NCBI GenBank assembly: GCA_946538475.1
Contig: CAMNGN010000065.1
Coordinates: forward strand, 1 to 10,509
Direction: 5' to 3'
Length of the DNA stretch: 10,509 nt
DNA from: an uncultured Blautia sp.
GTDB lineage: Bacteria; Bacillota; Clostridia; Lachnospirales; Lachnospiraceae
The translations under genes were made by a program, and so were the position numbers. The notes below the pieces were generated by a model. The model worked only from the letters and a program-made list of their open reading frames with translations. It was not told the origin of the DNA and searched no databases. Below, piece by piece: positions 5,674 through 10,509 of the stretch (its first letter is position 1; each line of letters starts with the position of its first letter).

Positions 5674-6411
5674 ATGCATTTATTGGAAGCTTCACACATC
5701 ACAAAACAATATGACGGGCGTACGATCATCCGCGACATCTGCATACATCTGGATAAAGGTGAGCTGGTTTCGCTCCTGGGCATCAGCGGATCGGGCAAGA
5801 CGACACTTTTTCAGATCCTGTCGGGACTGGTATCCCCTGAAGAAGGCAAAGTCCTTCTGAACGGCGAAGAAGTGACCGGAATCCCCGGCAAGATCAGCTA
5901 CATGTTTCAGAAGGATCTGCTTCTTCCCCACAAGAAGATCATCGATAATGTCACGCTTCCGCTCGTTCTGAAAGGCAAGAAAAAAAAGGAAGCAAGGCAG
6001 GAAGCTGCACCTTTGTTTCCCGTCTTCGGCCTCGAAGGCACCGAGTACATGTACCCGGCTCAGATCTCAGGCGGCATGCGGCAGCGGGCTGCGTTTCTGC
6101 GCACCTACCTTTCCGCGACAGAAGCAGCACTCCTCGACGAACCCTTCTCTGCCCTGGACATGATCACAAAAGGGCAGATGCACGAATGGTATCTGGATAT
6201 CATGCAAAAGATCAATCTCTCAACACTTCTCATCACGCATGATATCGACGAGGCCATCCTGCTCTCCGACCGCATTTATCTGCTGACCGGCTCACCCGGC
6301 ATCATCGAAAATGAGCTGAAAATAGACCGGCCGCGGAGCGACCGGTCCGGCTTTGAACTGACCGATGAATTCCTGGAGTATAAGCGGAGGATTATGGGAG
6401 CGCTCAAATAA
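5674..6411 (+). CDS. thiZ: ABC transporter ATPase for thiamin precursor
   Basis: The 245-residue protein has all ABC ATPase motifs: Walker A GISGSGKTT (36-44), Q-loop Gln79 in MFQKDLLLPHK, signature ISGGMRQR (131-138), Walker B AALLDEP (151-157), D-loop SALD (159-162) and H-switch His189 in LLITHD. Length and the C-terminal segment after SDRIYLLTGSPG fit the nitrate/sulfonate/taurine/ThiZ subgroup. It would drive import with ThiX and ThiY at the cytosolic membrane face. AGGAG (5664-5668) precedes the ATG by 5 nt. It is the last gene of the riboswitch operon; downstream lies a hairpin and the convergent nudC. Assignment to the thi operon rests on neighbours; the ATPase itself could not be told from sulfonate or taurine ATPases by sequence alone. 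Confidence 0.9.
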   Translation: MHLLEASHITKQYDGRTIIRDICIHLDKGELVSLLGISGSGKTTLFQILSGLVSPEEGKVLLNGEEVTGIPGKISYMFQKDLLLPHKKIIDNVTLPLVLKGKKKKEARQEAAPLFPVFGLEGTEYMYPAQISGGMRQRAAFLRTYLSATEAALLDEPFSALDMITKGQMHEWYLDIMQKINLSTLLITHDIDEAILLSDRIYLLTGSPGIIENELKIDRPRSDRSGFELTDEFLEYKRRIMGALK

Positions 6412-6485
6412 AAACTTCTGTCCCCGTATCTCAAACTCAGTTCCCAACTCGCCATAACAATTTCAGAAACTCGTTTTAACCTCAT

Positions 6486-6523
6486 GAGATAATTGGAATA
6501 AAACATTTTATTCCAATTATCTC
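6486..6523. terminator. AT-rich hairpin between convergent thiZ and nudC
   Basis: Arms 6486-6503 and 6506-6523 (gagataattggaataaaa and its exact complement) form an 18-bp inverted repeat with only 2 unpaired central bases. It lies where thiZ and nudC transcripts converge, and it overlaps the last codons and stop of nudC. There is no clean T-run after the stem on either strand, so a bidirectional terminator is likely but not proven. Confidence 0.55.
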
Positions 6524-7491
6524 CCCCAAAATTCCTTAAAATAGATCATCATCTCATTCGTGAGGCTCAAATTATCCGGCTGGCCGGTAATCTCCTCCGG
6601 AGTCTGCCACACGGCGGAGCGCAGTTCATCCGTATCCAGGCGAATCTCCTGCCCCTCCTCAGCCTCACAGTAGAACCCCGCAAGGATATCATCCGCGATG
6701 CCCCACGGCTGCGACTTATAATAGCGAATATTCTTCACCCGCAGCCCTACTTCTTCCATCACCTCACGCCTCACCGTATCCTCGAACGTCTCTCCGATCT
6801 CGGTAAAGCCTGCAACCAATGCACAAACCTTGACACCGCGGCTGCGTGCGTACTGCGTCACCAGCAATTTTTTATGGTCAGGGCTGATCACCCCGACGAT
6901 CACTGCCGGGTTTATGCGCGGGTACACCTGATTTCCACAGTCCGGGCATTCCATCATGCGCTCTTTCTTTCCATATATCATACGCTTTCCGCATCTTCCG
7001 CAAAAACGGCTGGTACGATACCAGTGGTCCAGGTGGAAGGCGGTGAAAGCTGCGTAGACTTCGTCATAGGCATTGAAGCATTCGGCGGCGAAACGCAGTC
7101 TGTCTTCAGGTTTGTCCTCTGATAAATAGTGGGGCGCTTCCGGCGTCCGAATATCGGCTGTCTCAGAGTTATCCTTCCCCAGTCTACGCCTCAGCTCCCG
7201 TATATCTATATACGCAAAACCTTTCGGCACTGCTATCTCATCATCAAGGCAAAGAAAATATTTCCCGGCGGATCTTCCCGTCATTGTGAATATATATCTG
7301 CAGTCAGAAATGCCGCTCATATCTTCATAAATAGGAAACAATCCCTTCCCGCCGGCTTCCGCACCGCTCTCAAAAGCACCTTCCCTGACCAATATATCTC
7401 TTCCTTTAAAATGGAGCACCGCGTCTTCCGGCGCAGGGACTGCGTCCTGCACGTATGTGATCTCCTGTTTTCCGTTTATATCCTGTATCAT
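6517..7491 (-). CDS. nudC: NAD(H) diphosphatase / NAD-cap RNA decapping Nudix enzyme
   Basis: The 324-residue protein has the NudC layout. A variable N-terminal domain (1-150) is followed by a zinc ribbon with Cys164, Cys167, Cys182 and Cys185 (RFCGRCGKR ... MECPDCGNQ). Then comes a Nudix domain with a complete box at 228-250 (GFTEIGETFEDTVRREVMEEVG). SQPW (260-263) is the NADH-pyrophosphatase hallmark. The following residues are GIADD rather than the PFPQS of the E. coli enzyme. Members hydrolyse NAD(H) to NMN(H) and AMP, and E. coli NudC removes NAD caps from RNA. The ATG at 7491 has GAGGGAG about 9 nt upstream. It is a single gene, divergent from the hydrolase and convergent with thiZ. The stop codon lies inside a hairpin arm. 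Confidence 0.9.
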   Translation of the reverse strand: MIQDINGKQEITYVQDAVPAPEDAVLHFKGRDILVREGAFESGAEAGGKGLFPIYEDMSGISDCRYIFTMTGRSAGKYFLCLDDEIAVPKGFAYIDIRELRRRLGKDNSETADIRTPEAPHYLSEDKPEDRLRFAAECFNAYDEVYAAFTAFHLDHWYRTSRFCGRCGKRMIYGKKERMMECPDCGNQVYPRINPAVIVGVISPDHKKLLVTQYARSRGVKVCALVAGFTEIGETFEDTVRREVMEEVGLRVKNIRYYKSQPWGIADDILAGFYCEAEEGQEIRLDTDELRSAVWQTPEEITGQPDNLSLTNEMMIYFKEFWGR

Positions 7492-7509
7492 GTGTACCTA
7501 CTCCCTCTG

Positions 7510-7548
7510 TCATCCCCCGTTTCATGGCGTTGACATTTCATCCCCCGT
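7510..7548 (+). repeat. Direct repeat at the hydrolase promoter
   Basis: The 11-bp word tcatcccccgt occurs at 7510-7520 and again at 7538-7548. The second copy lies in the spacer of the predicted hydrolase promoter and the first lies just upstream of its -35 box. The spacing is 28 bp start to start. This may be a regulator site; chance cannot be excluded. Confidence 0.4.
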
Positions 7549-7558
7549 CATATAAAAT
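7530..7558 (+). promoter_or_regulatory. Promoter of the alpha/beta hydrolase gene
   Basis: TTGACA (7530-7535, consensus), a 17-bp spacer and TAAAAT (7553-7558) make a strong housekeeping-type promoter. The leader to the ATG at 7631 is about 65 nt and contains a 13-bp palindrome, gtaaacagtttac (7591-7603), that could be an operator. Confidence 0.8.
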
Positions 7559-7630
7559 GATGGTTACAGCGGCGGCGTCAAATCTCCGCCGTAAACAGTT
7601 TACCACAAATCTCGGAAAGGGGAACCCCGG

Positions 7631-8605
7631 ATGAAAAAAGAAAAATCCGTGCTTCGCATAATTCTTGTAGTACTTTCGATCCTTGCAGCACTCTGCGGCG
7701 CCTTCGCGGCAGTCATGCTCAAAATATTCAGAGATACATTTCTTCGAAAAGACCCCGACCCCAATGAAGAATTTGACCCCAAAACCGAAGAATGCTACGT
7801 CAGATACCACCGCCAGAAACGCGAGGCCCTTCCCAAGCTGAACAGCCTCCCGATGGAGCAGGTCGAAATAACCGCGGATGACGGAGTCACACTCCGCGGC
7901 CGCCTCTACCACGTAAAAGACTACAACAAAAAAGTGGTCCTCGCCTGCCACGGCTTTCACGCCAACGGCATCAACGACATGGCCCGCTTTGTCAACATGT
8001 ACGAACGTATGGGCTTTGATTTCCTGATCATCTCCCAGCGCGCGCACGAACTCTCCGACGGCAAATACATCACCTTCGGTGTAAAAGAACACCGCGACGG
8101 CATCCGCTGGGCGCGCAAAATCGTCGACATCTACGGCGACGATGTGCAGATCGTGCTCCACGGCCTCTCCATGGGCGCCGCCACCGTACTGATGATGACC
8201 GGAAGCAGCACTCTTCCTCCGAATGTCAAGTGCTGCATCGCCGACAGCCCCTACGATAACTTCGAAAAAGAAGCGGACCATTGCTTCAAAGGCATCATCA
8301 AATACGATCCGCTCCGCACTCTTATGGTAAAAACCATGAGCCTCCTCACCACAGCAGCCGACGGCTTTAAGCTCTCGGACGCTGCTCCCATTGAGGCCGT
8401 AAAACACGCCACCGTGCCGATCCTTTTCATCCACGGCACCGGCGACACCTTCGTCCCCTGCTACATGGGTCAGGCGGACTACGAAGCCTGCTGCAGCGAA
8501 AAAGAACAGCTCCTGATCCCAGGCGCCGCACATGTATGCTCCTATACAGAGGCACCGGAGGAATATGAAGAAAAGTTTGAGGGCTTCTGCAGGAAATACA
8601 TATAG
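7631..8605 (+). CDS. Membrane-anchored alpha/beta hydrolase
   Basis: The 324-residue protein starts with a basic stretch and one hydrophobic segment (about 8-30), then a charged linker. It is probably anchored, with the catalytic domain outside the membrane. The hydrolase fold spans about 75-324: HGFHANG (107-113) forms the oxyanion region, GLSMG places the nucleophile at Ser180, IHGTGDTFVP gives Asp272, and GAAHVCSY gives His301, completing a triad. It resembles the serine aminopeptidase S33/Bem46-YfhR group; the substrate is unknown (esters, lipids or small amides are possible). AAAGGGG ends 8 nt before the ATG. It has its own promoter and is followed, after 68 nt with only a weak 7-bp hairpin, by cpsB, so read-through into the polysaccharide locus is possible. 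Family is clear; function is not. Confidence 0.88.
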   Translation: MKKEKSVLRIILVVLSILAALCGAFAAVMLKIFRDTFLRKDPDPNEEFDPKTEECYVRYHRQKREALPKLNSLPMEQVEITADDGVTLRGRLYHVKDYNKKVVLACHGFHANGINDMARFVNMYERMGFDFLIISQRAHELSDGKYITFGVKEHRDGIRWARKIVDIYGDDVQIVLHGLSMGAATVLMMTGSSTLPPNVKCCIADSPYDNFEKEADHCFKGIIKYDPLRTLMVKTMSLLTTAADGFKLSDAAPIEAVKHATVPILFIHGTGDTFVPCYMGQADYEACCSEKEQLLIPGAAHVCSYTEAPEEYEEKFEGFCRKYI

Positions 8606-8612
8606 GTCTCTT

Positions 8613-8640
8613 CAGGAGTCCATCACGCCTTGAACTCCTG
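8613..8640 (+). other. Weak hairpin between hydrolase and cpsB
   Basis: caggagt (8613-8619) can pair with actcctg (8634-8640) across a 14-nt loop, followed by only three T residues. It may be a leaky terminator. No good promoter was found between here and cpsB, so cpsB may depend on read-through. Confidence 0.3.
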
Positions 8641-8673
8641 TTTAGATAAAATACAAAAAGGGGAAGTGACACT

Positions 8674-9396
8674 ATGCAACAGACCGGATTATGCGATATT
8701 CACTGCCACATCCTCCCCGGCGTGGATGATGGCTCGCGGAATATGGAAGAATCCCTGAGAATGCTGCAGATGGAATACAATGACGGGGTAAGATGCATCA
8801 TGCTTACCCCGCATTTTAGGTATCAGATGTTTGAGCCCCCGCTCGAAAAGGTCAAACAGGCCTTTGCGGAGCTTCAAACACAGGCCAAAGAAAGATGGCC
8901 CGATCTGACCCTCCGTCTGGGCAGCGAAATTCACAAAAGCCTTGACATCTCCGAATGTCTGAGAAAAGGCGAACGCCTCACCCTGGGAGGCACCAATCAC
9001 GTCCTGCTCGAATTTTCGGGAAGCGACCCAAAATCGCTCATTTTCGAACGCGCACTGGACCTTCTGAACCACGGCTACAAGCCCATAATCGCCCATATAG
9101 AACGCTACTCCAATATCCGCGACGACTTTGACGGGATGGAGGAACTTAAGGACATGGGCGCGTTCATACAAGTCAACGCAGACACCATCAGCGGAAAAGA
9201 CGGCTTCTTTGTAAAAAGATACGCCCGCAAACTCATGAAACGGGACCTGATCGATTTTGTCGGAACCGATGCCCACAGAAGCGATTCCCGGACCCCCGGC
9301 CTCGCCAAAGCATACGACCAGGCAGCAAAAGCAAACGGAAATGACTATGCCAGGTGGCTATTTATACAAAATCCGTCCTTCTTTTTTGAGGAATGA
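8674..9396 (+). CDS. cpsB: PHP-family protein-tyrosine phosphatase of exopolysaccharide control
   Basis: The 240-residue protein matches CpsB/YwqE metal-dependent phosphatases, which dephosphorylate the CpsD-type tyrosine kinase and so tune capsule or exopolysaccharide assembly. Metal ligands are visible: DIHCHILPGVDDG (His10, His12, Asp18), His47 in LTPHFRY, Glu85 in GSEIH, His141 in AHIERY, and Asp199/His201 in GTDAHRSD. Length is typical (about 240-255). AAAGGGGAAG (8657-8666) sits 7 nt before the ATG. It is followed by CpsC- and CpsD-type genes, the usual partners. A cpsA-like LytR gene, often found first, is not present; an alpha/beta hydrolase lies there instead. It is likely cytosolic. 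Confidence 0.93.
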   Translation: MQQTGLCDIHCHILPGVDDGSRNMEESLRMLQMEYNDGVRCIMLTPHFRYQMFEPPLEKVKQAFAELQTQAKERWPDLTLRLGSEIHKSLDISECLRKGERLTLGGTNHVLLEFSGSDPKSLIFERALDLLNHGYKPIIAHIERYSNIRDDFDGMEELKDMGAFIQVNADTISGKDGFFVKRYARKLMKRDLIDFVGTDAHRSDSRTPGLAKAYDQAAKANGNDYARWLFIQNPSFFFEE

Positions 9397-9398
9397 CC

Positions 9399-9427
9399 TT
9401 GATATTTTGAAATAGTTACCTTATACT
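9399..9427 (+). promoter_or_regulatory. Candidate promoter of cpsC-cpsD
   Basis: TTGATA (9399-9404), a 17-bp spacer and TATACT (9422-9427) fit a housekeeping-type promoter. It starts 2 nt after the cpsB stop and would give a leader of about 100 nt to the cpsC ATG. The kinase pair may thus be transcribed apart from the phosphatase gene. Confidence 0.65.
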
Positions 9428-9533
9428 GAGTGCTTGGAAGATCAACTTGCAGCACTATGAATCTCTGCGAAAGCACCGGATGACATCTCCGGCCGCATCG
9501 ATTCACGCTAATAAATAATGAAAAGGGAACGTT

Positions 9534-10307
9534 ATGGATAATAACAGATTCGACAATGTAAATTTAAAAGCCATGCAGGACGACGACGAGATCACCATTG
9601 ACCTGCGTGAAGTATTCTTTGCTCTGAAAAAGAGATTCATTCTTATCATCCTTGCCTGCATTGCGGGCGGCGTCATTGCGCTGGCCATCACCATGTTCCT
9701 GATGACCCCGATATATACATCGACCGCCAGTCTTCTGGTCCTCTCCAAAGAGACCACCCTTACTTCCATCGCCGATATTCAGCTGGGTACACAGCTGACC
9801 AACGACTATAAAGTCCTCATCCGCAGCACTTCGGTGCTGGAGGAAGTGATCGACGATCTTCACCTGGCCACCACCCCCGAAGAGTTGAAAGAAACCATCA
9901 GCATCAATAATCCCGAGGGTACACGTCTTCTGGATATTTCGGTGAACAATCCCGATCCCGAGATGGCCAGAGATATCGTGAACAGCGTCGCATCGGTCTC
10001 CTCCGCTTTCATCGGCGATAAGATGGAAGTTGTACCGCCCAAGATCATCGAGCGCGGTAAGGTACCGGATAAACAGACAGCCCCCAGCAAAAAGCGCAAC
10101 GTGCTGATCGGCATTCTGCTCGGCCTCCTTCTTTCAGCCGGCCCGATCGTCCTGCTCACAGTGCTTGATGACACCATCAAATCCGAGGACGACATGCAGA
10201 ACTATCTTGGTCTGTCCATGCTGGCTTCCGTTCCGGACCGTCGTGACTACATCAACACCAAGAAAGGCAAGAATAAGAAAAACAGGAAAAGCTCTTCTCA
10301 TAAGTAA
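9534..10307 (+). CDS. cpsC: Wzz-type chain-length / tyrosine kinase co-activator membrane protein
   Basis: The 257-residue protein has the CpsC/YwqC layout. The N-terminal cytosolic part contains DEITIDLREVFFALKKRF (18-35), which starts the Wzz domain. A first membrane segment spans about 35-57, an extracellular loop about 58-188, and a second membrane segment about 189-210. KVPDKQTAPSKKRN (176-189) is the proline-rich stretch before it. The basic C-terminal tail (about 237-257) is cytosolic and is expected to activate the CpsD kinase. Such proteins set polysaccharide chain length. AAAAGGGAAC (9521-9530) precedes the ATG. The next gene, cpsD, begins 41 nt on; the upstream gap of 137 bp holds a promoter. 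Assignment is strong. Confidence 0.92.
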   Translation: MDNNRFDNVNLKAMQDDDEITIDLREVFFALKKRFILIILACIAGGVIALAITMFLMTPIYTSTASLLVLSKETTLTSIADIQLGTQLTNDYKVLIRSTSVLEEVIDDLHLATTPEELKETISINNPEGTRLLDISVNNPDPEMARDIVNSVASVSSAFIGDKMEVVPPKIIERGKVPDKQTAPSKKRNVLIGILLGLLLSAGPIVLLTVLDDTIKSEDDMQNYLGLSMLASVPDRRDYINTKKGKNKKNRKSSSHK

Positions 10308-10348
10308 ACCGTAGATGAGCAATCTCTCGTAAAGAGGAGTAGAATATT

Positions 10349-10509
10349 ATGAAGCAAATCACATTGCAGGATACCCGAAAAGCGGATTACTATTATTCCG
10401 AAGCGCTCAAGACACTCAGATCCAACATCCAGTTTCTTGGCGCTGAATATAAGACGATCCTGTTTACCAGCTGTTATCCCAACGAAGGAAAAAGCGATGT
10501 CACCTTCTC
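10349..10509 (+). CDS. cpsD: CpsD-type bacterial tyrosine kinase (5' part only)
   Basis: Only the first 53 codons and two bases are in the window; the gene runs off the right edge. The N-terminus (MKQITLQDTRKADYYYSEAL) followed by KTLRSNIQFLGAEYKTILFTSCYPNEGKSDVTF is typical of BY-kinases of exopolysaccharide systems. The Walker A is PNEGKS at about 45-50, where most relatives have PGEGKST. AAAGAGGAG (10331-10339) lies 9 nt before the ATG. It would autophosphorylate a C-terminal tyrosine cluster (not visible here), be activated by CpsC and reversed by CpsB. No promoter was seen in the 41-nt gap after cpsC, so it is probably in the cpsC operon. Confidence 0.88.
   Translation, partial: MKQITLQDTRKADYYYSEALKTLRSNIQFLGAEYKTILFTSCYPNEGKSDVTF

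Noticed and set aside
7538..8533. A 331-codon open frame on the minus strand opposite the hydrolase gene.
   Set aside because: It is an antisense shadow: low-complexity composition rich in V, A, F and H, no recognisable domain, and the plus strand encodes a complete hydrolase with a catalytic triad and ribosome site.
9429..9476. Two competing 6-bp stems in the cpsC leader, using 9429-9435 with 9451-9456 or 9471-9476.
   Set aside because: The predicted start point near 9434 removes most of the left strand from the RNA, and 6-bp pairs are expected by chance.
10460..10509. GKSD in place of GKST in the CpsD Walker A as a sign of a dead kinase.
   Set aside because: Lys and the following Ser of the P-loop are intact, the next position is variable, and too little of the gene is visible.

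Overview
The window looks like chromosomal DNA from a low-to-moderate GC Gram-positive anaerobe, most likely a clostridial (Lachnospiraceae-like) bacterium. Grounds: strong AGGAG/AAAGGAG ribosome sites before almost every gene, sigma-A type promoters (TTGAC-17-TATAAT), a Firmicutes-style TPP riboswitch with an intrinsic terminator, a meso-diaminopimelate dehydrogenase, and a CpsB/CpsC/CpsD exopolysaccharide set. The taxon is an inference from gene content; no sequence search was possible.

Left block (1-3123, minus strand): an apparent operon of ddh (meso-diaminopimelate dehydrogenase), a membrane-anchored family-2 glycosyltransferase, and a PylC/CarB-like ATP-grasp ligase that runs off the left edge. 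A perfect 36-bp-arm inverted repeat (REPIN-like) sits between the last two genes.

Centre (3079-6411): a 30-bp palindrome carries the -35 boxes of two divergent promoters, one for ddh and one for a thiamin-precursor uptake operon. The rightward transcript begins with a TPP riboswitch and a strong intrinsic terminator. It continues through a 155-nt structured leader into a small thiamine-binding protein (MTH1187/YkoF family), thiX (permease), thiY (substrate-binding protein) and thiZ (ATPase). Low thiamine pyrophosphate should allow read-through and import of a pyrimidine precursor. A stable intercistronic hairpin follows thiY.

Right block (6412-10509): nudC (NAD(H)/NAD-capped RNA diphosphatase, minus strand) converges on thiZ across an 18-bp-arm hairpin. 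Divergent from nudC is a membrane-anchored alpha/beta hydrolase with a near-consensus promoter. It is followed by the start of an exopolysaccharide/capsule locus: a CpsB-type PHP tyrosine phosphatase, a CpsC-type chain-length/co-activator membrane protein behind its own likely promoter, and the first 53 codons of a CpsD-type tyrosine kinase cut by the right edge.

No tRNA, rRNA, CRISPR array, transposase or prophage gene was seen. The most unusual points are the symmetric divergent promoter palindrome, the REPIN-like element inside an operon, the ddh-glycosyltransferase-ATP-grasp grouping, and the 32-nt gene overlap with a TTG start in the thi operon. I did not find convincing evidence for a wholly new biological system.
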